This document shows, one piece after another, positions 37,329 through 48,500 of a stretch of DNA of 63,649 nucleotides (its first letter is position 1; every line of letters begins with the position of its first letter). The translations under genes and the position numbers were made by a program. Where the stretch lies: positions 32,937-96,585 of the forward strand of contig CALSCP010002679.1 of the NCBI GenBank assembly GCA_943704425.1, read 5' to 3'. This stretch comes from Ministeria vibrans ATCC 50519 (lineage: Eukaryota > Opisthokonta > Filasterea). The notes beneath the pieces are model-generated. The model was not told where the DNA came from, made no database searches, and was given only the letters and a program-made list of their open reading frames with translations.

Positions 37329-37523
37329 CTTCGTTGGCACCCTTGCGCATCTGTTTGTAGTTGGTGGCCTGCTGGACGAGCTCGAGAATGGTGGTGGTCA
37401 GGTGGCCATCGGCGAGCGGGTACGCTTTCGGGTTCACGGCAGTCTGGAAAAAAAAAGAGACAGGGGCGAAAGGCACGGGAGGGTCAGGGCGTGGGGTCAG
37501 GGTGTTTGATCACTCGTTACCAT
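37329..37523 (-). CDS. SNU13: U4/U6.U5 snRNP / box C/D protein SNU13, first two exons only
   Basis: Exon 1 is only the ATG (37521..37523), followed at once by the donor gtaacg. Exon 2 (37329..37443) encodes [20 protein letters not shown], then [18 protein letters not shown], ending in phase 1. This is the near-invariant N-terminus of the L7Ae-family protein SNU13 (NHP2L1/15.5K), which binds kink-turns in U4 snRNA and box C/D snoRNAs. The remaining ~85 residues (starting ATKTLNRG in other species) are not present; beyond the A32 run lies a different gene. It is divergent from the cupin gene at 37663. Confidence 0.9.
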
Positions 37524-37662
37524 GATGAAGTCGAAAAGGGGGTGCGAAAAGAAGGGAAGAGAAGAAATCTATTCTGATTAGTGATTTCAGATTTGGAATT
37601 TTGGATTGATCACGATAAAGTGATTGTGATGAGTTGTGATCAAAATAATTACTCACTGTGCA
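37524..37662. promoter_or_regulatory. divergent promoter region SNU13 / cupin gene
   Basis: Only 139 bp separate the SNU13 start codon (-) from the cupin-gene start codon (+). The sequence is AT-rich in its right half (attttggattgatcac, gatcaaaataattactcac). No specific element can be named. The region is inferred to hold both promoters and 5' UTRs. Confidence 0.5.
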
Positions 37663-38106
37663 ATGTCGGCGCTGAAGGAGATCTTGGTCGCTCAGCAGGG
37701 TGTACTGTTTGTGGATAAGCCTGCCATTGTAAGTCGAAGCACGTATTGTGGGCGAGGCATTGTTGCGGAAGGAAACGACGGGACAGTGAAGGATGAGCGC
37801 GGATACAACGCCGTTGAGCGCTGGATAGTGTCGAAGACGCAGGCGCTCAATGCGGTGGTGAAGGAGGGCGAGGGAATCAGCCGGTTTCGCGTGGGAGACC
37901 AAGTGATTCGCTTTGATACGGTACGCAGACGGGACACTCTCACTCGCCTGTGCCTCTGCTGATGGGTCTCCCTGCGGCGCAGCTGTGCCAAGAGCACGAG
38001 CAGCTACTTCTGGGGGCGTATGCCGACCGATGGCCTCTGACGAAGATTCTCGACATTGGTGGGAAGGTAGGGTGCGGCTCAAGGGGGATGTGCCGGTTGG
38101 CTCACC

Positions 38107-38150
<44 letters not shown>

Positions 38151-39460
38151 GTGTCAAGCCGGTCCATCCGAGTTTCACAGACGCAGGGCACGTCGAGGCG
38201 CCCCCGATTCCCTGCCACGTTCATGCTGGCGAAGTCAAAGAGGGGAAAGTGTGTCCTCCTGGCAAAATTGAAGTAAACTCTTAGGAAAAAGAACACCAAC
38301 ACAAAGACACAACAACGCACTATTTATTTTCTTAGGCGTATTTTTTTCCGCCCCTTGACATTGGACCGTACCAACAGCCCGCCGACACAATAGTGACCCG
38401 CCTAGGCTTTAAACCATCGACCACACGCACAGAAGCATTGGCAGCTATCGACGAGGGCTTTGGCATCGACGATCGTCTCTACGCCCTCCTGCAGGAGTAT
38501 CAAGTGCAACCATGGACTTCGTAAAACCAATCCCACTCCTCCAACCGAAACGAAGTTAAAATCTCATTTCTACGATGCGTTAGGTGGACGATTCAGCCAC
38601 GTGTGGTGCACGCACCGGGACCGTACCTGACATTTGAGATCCAGCGACCACAGGACGATTTCAATATGCTGTCATGGCAACTAGGTACGAGCTGCTTGTA
38701 CGTTGTGTCACTCAATTTATGTTTGCCGAGTTATACTATTTGCATTGTATATGTGTCTTAATTGATCGTTTTGACTTTAGCGCCAAACTGATTGTGATAC
38801 TTCAATGTCAAAGTGTCTCTGATTTCGTCCCTGATCTCCGACTGTTTTCCAATTGATACACCTCTGTCTTGCTTTCTGTAAGGATGTCCCTGCAATGGAA
38901 TTGAAGAGCGCTCGGAGCTGCGCAGTTCGGTTCAGCTGAAGGGACTCGACTCAGTACAGAGCCTCTTTGAACAGACTGTCGATTGGGGTTCGTTCACACG
39001 CACACGCACACACTCTCAATCAATCACTTGATTTCTTTTTTTTCCTTTCTACTCACTCACTCACACATACACACACATACACGCACACTCTCTTTCTCTC
39101 TCTCTGGTGATGACACTTTGTTCTATAGATTTGTCATGCGACGCGCAGTTTGAGGCCAAATGGTTTCATCATGTGAGTGAGTTGGACGCGAGTGCGAGTG
39201 TGCGTCGTGTACGCATCTTCTTTGATCATTTTGACGGCGAAGGGTTTGTGGTGCGTGCAGGATGCACATGGACACGCACAGCGGACGAGCGGCCCTTTGC
39301 GGGGCTCGTGTGGGCCGGACAGGGCTCACTCAACGGCCACCCTGTCAGTCAGAGTGCCCAGTCAGAGTTCCTAGTCACTCCTGCTCACTCTTTCACGCTT
39401 ACTGCCGACCCACAGGCCGATCTTGTCGTCTTTGTGGTCTTTCCCATGCTTGATGTGTAG
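37663..39460 (+). CDS. cupin-fold protein related to class I phosphomannose isomerase
   Basis: Spliced as join(37663..37920, 37983..38066, 38159..38272, 38336..38520, 38584..38684, 38883..38987, 39129..39460), 392 residues; phases agree. The first cupin half has HVHAGE, a likely metal-binding motif, in the exon 38159..38272. Then come EAYFFPPLDIG and a WTIQPRVVHAPGPYLTFE segment with another His. The C-terminal half (GLVWAGQGSLNG, EFLVTPAHSFTL) is a second jelly-roll like the C-terminal domain of ManA-type isomerases. The layout resembles a family of bacterial cupin proteins, so horizontal origin followed by intron gain is possible; I infer this from memory of the family. Substrate is unknown. 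The acceptor of exon 3 sits directly after a long CA microsatellite. It converges with the OB-fold gene 54 bp downstream. Confidence 0.65.
38109..38149. repeat. CA microsatellite in intron 2 of the cupin gene
   Basis: About 20 CA units lie immediately upstream of the acceptor gtgtcaag at 38151-38158. The dinucleotide tract takes the place of the usual polypyrimidine tract, so the exact acceptor used is less certain here than at other introns. Confidence 0.9.
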
Positions 39461-39514
39461 CTTTTTATAAGAGTTCTACACACACAGTTACATACAATAC
39501 AAGTATCAAAGGGG

Positions 39515-39686
39515 CTACAGTCCCGCTCGTTCGACTTGAACAAATTCGTATGGCGTCGCCGAAATGTTGTTTGACTCGTTGGCACGCACGGCACCAGGAC
39601 ACCCTTCAAGGGAGCCGCTTCCCAGGACAAGGCGCATCGTTCCCTGGAAGACAGAGCGAAGACGACGAGTCAGACAGAGAGAGACA

Positions 39687-39726
<40 letters not shown>

Positions 39727-40106
39727 AGAACCACTGACATCGATCGAAAGGGCAATGTCAACATTGGTGAGCATCAGTGAATCGTGTTTCGACGCCTCGT
39801 CGATCAGAGACCGCTGCATGAGTTGAAGAATCACCGAACCAGTGCCATCGCCCACGAGAAACTCCGCTACAGTGTCAGAGGCGCCTGCAAAACGGAGCGA
39901 CGATGGCAGAGGGATGAAAGAGTGCGCTGGTCATAGAACATTCGTACTCTCCATGACCACTAAGAGCTTGACGACGTTGACCTGGACACAAGGAAGAGGC
40001 CACAGAACACCCGTTAGTGCACACTGAGCACGACATTCGCGCGTGAGGAGTACCTTGAGCGAGACACGGCGGTGGTTGGGCCGCAGCGAATCAACATGGA
40101 CTTCCA
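39515..40106 (-). CDS. OB-fold nucleic-acid-binding protein (SOSS-B / At4g28440 type)
   Basis: Exons complement(39515..39643, 39739..39884, 39948..39981, 40054..40106); the first exon is not identified, since the retained frame starts with a split codon at 40106. Core motifs in order: LRPNHRRVSLKV, VVKLLVVMES, EFLVGDGTGSVILQ, MLTNVDIALSIDGTMRLVLG, then ATPYEFVQVE. This is the five-strand OB-fold pattern of single-stranded DNA/RNA binding proteins close to SOSS complex subunit B (NABP) and the plant At4g28440-like proteins. Retained length is 120 residues, about right for the OB domain. The donor at 39738 (gtcagt) is non-consensus, and a CA/GA microsatellite fills that intron. Its 3' end converges with the cupin gene. 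Confidence 0.7.
39687..39722. repeat. CA microsatellite
   Basis: Eighteen or so CA units in the last intron of the OB-fold gene, next to a GACAGA-rich patch. Confidence 0.9.
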
Positions 40107-40577
40107 CTATGCACCAACCACACAATCAGAATACAAATCCCTCTCTCTCTCCTGAATCCGAACCACCCATCGTAATCCCCTAAAACAAAATCGAGGCCTT
40201 CAATAATTCGTGTGAAAACTGTGGAGTGTGAAAGCTGTGAATTGATTTTATATAATATTATTATTTTTATTATTATACAACATGTTTCAGGAAAGGAGAT
40301 GAATATTGAATAATAATGATAAAATAATCATGCCAATATGTTAAGATGACAAACAGGAGGGTCAAGGCGAACAAAGTACAAACCAGCCTCCACTCTCTAT
40401 AGTTTCTGTTTTATAAGCTACATGAGAGATGAGAGGGTCAGAGAGAGCGCGGAGGCAGGTATAAAGCATGAAGACGAAGAGTACAATAATACACACTCTC
40501 TCGTAATCTTGACTTGAACACAACGTGTGTTTTATACAATTAATGGTACAGAGGAACCCCTAGGTGGCGCTTCGGCT
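40107..40577. other. spacer, possibly with OB-gene first exon
   Basis: 471 bp between the 5'-most recognised OB-fold exon and the 3' end of SLC25A26, both on the minus strand. The right part is AT-rich and holds GA-rich and CTCTCT tracts. The missing first exon of the OB-fold gene should lie at about 40130-40330. A candidate ATG near 40178 (MGGSDSG) does not splice in frame with a reasonable intron, so I leave it unassigned. Confidence 0.4.
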
Positions 40578-41908
40578 CTACTGGAGCACCGACTTGGCCT
40601 GCTCAAAGGCGCCAAAGAAGAGAGCGCCGCCAAAGGAGATCCAGGCAACGCGCGGAACTACGCCAGCGTAGAGGGCGGAAACCCCACCGGAGGCGTAGAC
40701 GGAGCGGAGGGTGGTGAGAACAGAGGATAGGCCGGCGGGGGTGCGTGAGTGGGTGCTGCGGTCGAGCATGATGCGAGTTTTGACTACGTCAAGTGGCGTG
40801 GTGAGCGCCGCGGCGGTGCCGCCGCTCACCGACCCGCACGCTGCCATTTCAAGACCGTTGAGCTCTCGATCAAGATGAGAGCGTACGCCTGACTTGAGAG
40901 CTTCGTAGAGGGGAAATTGAATGACGCAAAAAGGAATTTCGCGAGCGACGGTGGAGGCGTAGCCACGGTAGAAGCCACGCAGACCATGGTGTTTGTAGAC
41001 TTCCGCAATGACCGCCCATGCTCGTTCACCGCCAGTTTGCGTAGACGCTTGCATGCGTTGCTTGACCAGCTCGGCGGGCACGCGGGTCGTGCACGCAGCA
41101 ACTTCACCGCTGATGGCGGCCAGGACGTGGACCATGGTCGCCGGCAGTGCCCATCCGCCACTCTGTCGCTGCTCCTGCTGTTGCTTCTCTAGCAACTCCT
41201 TGCCCTTTTCATAGGTGAGCCAGAAGACGGCGGCGGTGGGCGCCGACTGCAGCGCCGCTGGCAAGAGACCCCGATAGACCCCGCGAAAGCCACCGGCCGC
41301 ATTGAAGCCATTGCTCGACTGCAGCCGTGTCTTGAGAGTATCCAAAGGAAAGAGCACCAGGTCGACGGTGAGTCCCGAACAGGCACCGGCCTATTTGAAG
41401 AGAGAAAGGGGTGGGGGCGTGGGAAAGGTGAGCGGGAAAAAGACGACGGACGGGTTGAGTTCGGTGTTGAATGTGTGATGTGTGTTGCGTCTCCATCACG
41501 CACACGATGAGTCACGCCGCGTGAAAAGCGTCTGATTCAACAGAACCATGTTCAATACACATTTGAGCAGTATGGCGAGAGTGTGCAGAGCACGTGAAAC
41601 GGCGCAGAGAGACGAGAAGGTCGGATTGTGCAAAGGAAAACGGTTGAGCACTACGCGACGAGAAAACAGCAGCATCGTGCCACGAATGGGGTCATCGGGG
41701 ACGCATGTATGTGTGCGTGTGTGCGAGTGTGTGTCCGTCTCCCACGCAATCAACGGCGCGAGCAAACAGAGCAGAGAAAAGCATGAGACGCACACACGTC
41801 ACGTACGAGGAGAGAGACGGTCGAGCTGGGTGCTGTGGGTGCTGGCGGCGACGACACGCGCGCCCTTGCCTCGACCGACGCAAGTGATTGATCCGAGGCA
41901 ACAGACAT
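40578..41908 (-). CDS. SLC25A26: mitochondrial S-adenosylmethionine carrier
   Basis: Two exons, complement(40578..41390, 41807..41908), 304 residues. It is a mitochondrial carrier with three ~100-residue repeats, each carrying the Px[DE]xx[KR] signature (PLDTLKTR, PAELVKQR, PLDVVKTR). Sequence across repeat 1 (LFPLDTLKTRLQSSNGFNAAGGF, VYRGLLPAALQSAPTAAVFW) and repeat 2 (GFYRGYASTVAREIPFCVIQFPLYE) matches the SAM carrier (SLC25A26/Sam5) better than other carriers. It exchanges cytosolic SAM for matrix S-adenosylhomocysteine across the inner membrane. Exon 1 encodes a 34-residue Ser/Pro/Ala-rich leader ending VSLL; helix 1 then continues in exon 2 with AGACSGLTVDL. It ends LQ and TAG at 40578-40580. 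Confidence 0.9.
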
Positions 41909-42036
41909 GGCTTCCCCTTGGGTATGGTTGTGTTAAGTGTCACGTTTTACGTGTCACTGTGACTGAAGGATAGAAAGAAAACTGAAACTTAAACAAAATT
42001 TCTTGATCATGTTTTTGAACTAATGACTAATCACTT

Positions 42037-43927
42037 TTACTTCTTTCGGTGCACATCACAAAATGCCTCAATACGATCGCACGCCTCCTCAATCTTCTCC
42101 GTGGGAATAGTAATGACAATCCTGAAGAAGTTGGGATACGAAAAACACTATAAAAGAGGCGAAGAAAGAGAGTTAGAGGAAAAAACAACAAGTGTTGGGT
42201 TGTGTGTGTGTGTTGTACGGCTGCCGGAAGACAGAAGACGCTCTGTTCGGTAATGAGAGCCTGTGTGAAGTCCTGGTCGTCTTTAAAGTCGGGGAAAGAG
42301 TCCAAGTGGATGCCGACCATGAGGTACATGGCGCCCTGGGGCATGACGGGGAGAAGGCCGGGGACACGCGAGAGACGCTCAAAGATAGTCTCGGCGTTGG
42401 TGCGCAAAAGGGTGAGCACGTTGGCGTAGAACTCGGGAGGGGTGCGATGGAGGATGGTTGGAAGCGCCCCTTGGATGACTGAGTTGGCGCCAAGGATCAG
42501 CTGAGTGCACCGGTTAAGCCCGGCCAGGAACTACACAAGGATGCGTCGCGAGAGAGAGAGAGAGAGAGGAGAGACCGAGAGACAAAGAAATACAGTGATA
42601 GAAACAAGAGAGAAAGTGATACGAGTGAGTGAGAATAAATACGGATGTGGATAATAATAATATAAGCAAGGTACGTCGGGAGTAAAAGCGTGTCTGTGGT
42701 TGTGCACTAGGATCCAGCCCAGGCGCCATCCGGGGACCAGGTAGCGCTTGGCCAGGCCGCCGCACGCGAGCACAGGGACACCGTGCGCCGCTGCCACGGG
42801 CGCCAGCGCATGGAACTTTCCGGGCGCAAACACCATTTCTGCGTAGATCTCATCGGCAATGATGGGGAGTTTGTGTCGTGCACACACTGCGGAACGATAC
42901 AAGACGTATTAGCAAACAATAAGTACCAATAGTATTTTGAGTACAAAAGTACTAGTGCAACAAAGCAACAATATTTAAATTGGTTTTGACACAAAATGCA
43001 ATAATATTAAACAATTTCTACCTTTGACGATCTCTTCAATGTGTTGGGCCGAGTAATTGGATCCGCACGGGTTTGATGGGTTTGTAACGACCACTCCACG
43101 CGTTTTTCCGTCAATCAGCGACTCCAAGTGCGCAATGTCTGCTTCCCACTGTTTCTCCGGCTAAGAACCAACAAACATTTGAGCTGGCTCTCTCTTTCTC
43201 TTTTCTTTCTTTCTTTCTCGTCTCTCTTTCTCTCTCGCCGCGCGCATCGCTTACAATGAGGTTGTACTTGCGCGGTTCAATGCCTTTGGCCACGGCGAGG
43301 GTCTCGTAGAGGGAAAAGCCCGGCTTGGGCACGAGCAGATTGTCGCCCTCGTCAAGCAGAGCAGTGATGGCCAGATCCAGTGCACCCGAGCACGAACTCG
43401 CAATCACAACATCGTCGGCCGTCAAGGGACTCGCGTCGGTCGTAAACTTCTGCGCAATGGCCGCCCGCGAGTGATGGTAGCCTGCAAGTCAAGAGGTGAG
43501 ACCAAAGCGAGTGCGCCGCCACACTGCGTTTGCCTTGTACCATGCGACGGAGGATAGCCGTTGGATTTGGTCGACCGCACCGCTTCTACCACCGCTTCAG
43601 TCACCACCTCGTCCGTTTGGAGGTTGCCAAACACCGTTGGATCCCCTACAAACAACGAAGCAGAGGCAAAAAAAAAATATAATAATCATTATAATATATA
43701 AAAAAAAATGTCTTTCGTTGACCATAAAACAAAAATGGCCGCGTCTCGTGCATGAAACGACCAGCGAAATCCTCTAACACGCCACTACGCACTTTCTTAC
43801 CAATGGAGAGAGCGATCATTTTCTTGTCGGGGTGAGGAACAATCTTCATGTTATCCACAATGTTGCGGATGGGGTTGAACACACGCTTCGCCACCACCGA
43901 GGGGCCCACAGTCCATTCGTCGTCCAT
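42037..43927 (-). CDS. TAT: tyrosine aminotransferase
   Basis: Seven exons: complement(42037..42147, 42219..42530, 42675..42886, 43022..43160, 43255..43481, 43541..43645, 43801..43927), 410 residues; phases agree. A PLP-dependent fold-type I aminotransferase. N-terminal [16 protein letters not shown] and [15 protein letters not shown], then the NPSNPCGS block, [10 protein letters not shown], and [17 protein letters not shown], whose Lys is the PLP Schiff-base residue. It ends with the MYLMVGI and EQSVFCLPA blocks and [15 protein letters not shown]. Length and all signature blocks agree with cytosolic TAT, which converts tyrosine and 2-oxoglutarate to 4-hydroxyphenylpyruvate and glutamate. Unlike mammalian TAT it lacks a long N-terminal extension. 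It is head-to-head with the GPCR gene and 128 bp from SLC25A26. Confidence 0.93.
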
Positions 43928-44031
43928 ACTGATGTCAAAAATAAAAAAAAGCAGAAAAGATTTAACTTTCGTGAGTTACGTCACTTTCGACTGAAATCTA
44001 CAGATCTTACGAACATAATTATTTATTTGCT
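43928..44031. promoter_or_regulatory. 104-bp divergent promoter TAT / adhesion GPCR
   Basis: The start codons of two divergently transcribed genes lie 104 bp apart. The interval contains an A-rich patch next to TAT (aaaaataaaaaaaag) and an AT-rich patch next to the GPCR (aattatttatttgc). Both promoters and 5' UTRs must fit here or overlap the neighbouring coding sequence. Confidence 0.55.
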
Positions 44032-45430
44032 ATGCTGCTTGTCGCGGCACTCCTGGCACTCGCCGCGACGGGAACCCATGGAGCCTTTTGCGACTCAAAC
44101 CCCTGTGCCAATGGCGGCACGTGCGTTGCCGGTTCGCCGCAGTTCTGTGTGTGTGTCGACCCGTGGAGTGGCGACGCGTGCCAGACGCAGCCGGTGCGTT
44201 TGACGCACACCGACGTCTTCACCGACGCCGTGTCGACCGACACCCTCCATGCGACCGTCGTCGACCGCTCCAACCATGCCGTTTACGCCTGTGGGCATCG
44301 CGGCGCCGACGCGATCCTGACCGCATCCAAATATGACCACAGCACACCCGAAACCATCGTCTTCTCCGCGGCAGACAACGCCAACTCGTCCTGCACCGCC
44401 CTTGCCATCCACGAAGACGAAGCAGTGGTCTATTTGGTGGGCTGGACTCTCTCTGGTAAAATATACCCCAAAAAAAAGAAAGAAGAAAAAGGGTAAAAAG
44501 GCTCTCACGCCGTCTCTTCCCTCCTTGTTGTTGGTTAGCGACCACATTCAATGGAGCAATGGTTGCATCGGCAAGCTCGGATGCGGACGCCTTCGTGATC
44601 AAGTACAACCTCACCACGCAATCGACTGTCTTCACCAACTTTTACGGCAAGACGGGTCAGGATGTCCTGTACGCCGTCTACTTCAATCCCGACGACGCCG
44701 AGCTGCTCGTTGCTGGCGAAACCAACGACAAGATCTTGGATGCGCACGTCAAACGGGGATCGGCAGACGGTACAAGTGGCACAACAGATCACGTTTTGAC
44801 TTGTTACGTTTTGACTTACTGTTGGTTGTGCGGTTCTTAGACATCGACATGTGGTACGCCGTGATTGATGCCACCGACTTCACAACGTCGTATTCGGCCA
44901 TGTTCAGCTCCGCGGGTCGTGACCAGGCGCGTGCTGTTCTGCGGACCGACAGCGGCAGTGGAACCTTCTATGTCATTGGCTCTGCCTCCGCACAGCCCAA
45001 CACACCCACAACGGTGCACGCTGAGCGACCCTACGTCATGCGCGTGGCCGTGGCGACAGGTGTCATTGATGCACACTTTACACGCAACATCGATAACGTC
45101 ATCTTGCCCTCGTACTACACGGCTGTGCACGACGTCAATTACCCAGGCAACAATCGCGTCTTTGTCGCTGGTTACGCCCTCGACGATGCCTCGCCGCACT
45201 TCCCAGTCCCGTTCATTGATGTCTTCAACACCGACACCATGATAACTCACAGCTCGTATGCCTCCATCACCGCCTCCTCCTACCCTCAGGGCGCCTCTTT
45301 TCTCCACTTTGCCGCTCCACCCTTCGCCGCACACACTGTCCTCACCTCTTCCACCGCCCCATTCCTCATTGTTGGCTCTCACAATTCTGCACTAGCGGTC
45401 TTCAAGGTACAATAAGGATGTCAGAATTAC

Positions 45431-45500
<70 letters not shown>

Positions 45501-48500
45501 TCATTATTATTATTATTAATTATTAATAATTATTGTTATTATTTTTTTATTATTAAGTTCAAAAAATAAGAAAAAATATAATAATTAATAGAGAATCGAG
45601 AGCTAATATTAATTTTTACTTTTCCTTTTGCTTAGGTCGACTTCTCCGACTTGTCCACGTCGCTTGTGTTCGAAAAGCGATCCAATGGCACCCATGACGA
45701 CGCCTTTCATGGCATTTCATACGTCTCGGATCGCCAGGTGGTGCTGGTGGGCACGGCGGATGGCCCTCTCGTGGAGGTGCACGGCAACTCGGGTGCCGAT
45801 GCCATCCAATCCTTCTACACGAGTCAGGAGTACCTCGACTTTTGCTCGAGCGACTCATGTAGCAATGGGGGGTCGTGCTTTACCGTTGCCGATGTGGTGG
45901 GTGCCGCCCAGATTTGCTTCTGTGCCGATGGATTCGACGGTGCGCAGTGCAACAACAACATCGATGATTGTGCGTCGTCGCCGTGCGCGTCGAATCAGCG
46001 TTGCATCGACGAGGCAAATGCCTTCGCGTGTGTCTGCGAGGCGGGTTTCACCGGGACGCTGTGTGACCAGAGCGTCAGCTTGCTCTGGGAGTTTGTTGCC
46101 GCGCCGGCCAACACAGTGTTTGGCAACCGCGCCGGGTTTGTCGAGTGGGTGCCGACCGTGGACCGACTTTCGCTCGGCGTGCGTCTCTACACTCCCGCAT
46201 CAAGTGCCATTGCCCCCATCAGCCATACCAAGACGCTTTTTCCCTCCCTCACGCATGAGTTTCCTCTGTCGCTCGACTCCGCCGGCATTCACCAGTTCAC
46301 CCTGAGTCTTGTGTCTCTCTCTAGCTCAGAAAAATCCGTCTCGCAGATTGTACCCTCTTCCGTGAGCACCGGCACCGTCTCTTTCGAAGTGGTCTTCTCC
46401 ATTGATGTCGACAACGTGCACACGTCGCTTGAAATGCCAGTTTTTGAGACGGGCGGTGACCACCTCGGACTATCACTGACAGCGTCGCGTATTGGCGCCA
46501 TCGTGTGCTACCTGGCCCTGTCCTCTTCCGACGAGTACAGTGTTGTGGTGAGTTTGGACGCAAGCGAACTGAGCGAGCCCATTGCGGCCGTAGTTGTCGT
46601 TGAGTGGGACAAACTCAAACTCTATGTGAACGGTCGTGACGCCGTCACGACGTCCACGGTGTACGAGTCCAAGCGCGTCTTTGACGGTGGCGACCACTTT
46701 GGCCTGGGTCAGCAGGCAGGCGACGTTGGCGGCATTGGCATCGACAACAGCGTGCGTCCCTCGCTCAATGGTTCTGTTGCTTACTTTGCTATGTACGATG
46801 GCGCCATCACAAATGACAAGGCACGTCGCCGGTGCACCGATCCTTCGGCCAGTCTGTCCCAGTCGGTTCAGCGCACCTGCACGTCGCCTCTCTACCTGCA
46901 GTCCGCCTGCACCTACTCCTGTTCCGTCGGCTACGGTTTCTCCTCCACGTCTTCCAACTTTCAGCAGAGCTCCAACATCCAGAGCGAGTGCACCTTTGAC
47001 GATAGCTTCACCGAAAGTGTCAGTGTCGCCGCGCTCGAGACAAGCTGCGTTCCCTGTCCCAGCGGCTCGATCCAAATAGACTGTCTCGACTACTCGCCGT
47101 GTGCCTCGTCGCCCTGCCAGAACGGCGGTACTTGCTCCAGCGTGTCCCTCTCCAAATTTACTTGCACGTGTCCCATCCCGTACCAGGGCGAAACGTGCGC
47201 CGTGAACTGTTTTGGTGGCAACTTGGTGTTGCAAAGCCAAGTAGACGCGCTTGCACAATGCACAACACTGGAGGGCTTTGTCTCCTTGAATGGCTCGGCC
47301 ATCACGTCGCTCGCGAGTTTCTCGCAAATCACAGCTATTGGTGGTAGTCTCACGGTCAGTAGCACCTCGCTGGTCTCACTCAGTGGTCTTCACAACTTGG
47401 CTACTATTGCGGGCGACCTGATCATCAAGCTCAATCCGTCCCTCGTTCAGGCGAGTTTGCCTGCGCTGCACTCGCTTGGCAACAAGCAAATTCGAGTGGA
47501 ACTCAACGCGGCCCTGCGCACCTTGAGTCTCGACGCATCTCCACCCGAGACCATTGCTGCGGCCGCCATCATCATCAAGGACAACTCCCTGCTCGACGAC
47601 GTGTCGGGCCTCGTTGCCGTACGTCTCGTCGATGACGCCGAGTTTTCCTTGGGCAATACGGCGCTCGCCAGTCTCGCTCCGTTTACCATGGCTCTCAATA
47701 TCTCCTCGTCGGTGGGCTCTCTTTCCATCAAGAACAATGCTAAGCTCAGCGACGTGACGGCACTCTCCGCTCTCACCACCACCACTGGCCTCAGCACTAT
47801 TGAATTTGTCAACAATCCCCTCATGACCTTCCCCGTCAACGACTGTCCCTTTTCCAACAGGGGAAACATCTTTTCGTGGACCAGCGGAGCGGTTGTCGTC
47901 TTCTCGCAAAACCCCCTTGTGACCACCTTTGACTGTCGCTTTGGCAAACTTGCGGCGGCCCTGCGCGTCACCGTGGAAGGCAACGCGGCCCTTACCTCTA
48001 TTTCTGGCTTCTTTGCGCTCACCAACATCATCGAGTCGCTCACCATTGCCAACAATCCTGCGTTGGTGGGTCTCTCGGGCTTTGGTGCGCTACACACGAG
48101 CGAGGTGGTACTGCTCAACAACAACGATGCACTGGTAAATCTCACCACTAGTGCTGGCGAGGGTCTCTTCACGGGCGTCGCGTTTGCCAGTGTGCCTGGC
48201 ACCTTCACTGGCTCCATTGCCGTGGTAGGCAACGACAAGCTCGTTGACGTAGGTCTCGGTGCGATTGTGCGCTTGACGGGGTCGCTCAATGTATCCGACT
48301 GTGCGGACCTTATTAATCTAGCGAGTCCCACGCAACTGATTCTCGTCGGTGGCTCCGTTACCCTCTCCAACAATTTGCGTCTACGTCTGGTCGACGGACT
48401 GCAGATTGGGGCGTTTACGGTCAGCCGGGACATTCACTTGGCGGCCCTGCCCGACCTGTGCATTACGACTCTGACAGACCGCATCTTTTCGCTGGGGGGC

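Noticed and set aside
45427-45539. Long TTA tract considered as another chimeric junction
   Set aside because: The propeller-like region continues in frame and phase from 45406 to 45636, so the gene is intact here.
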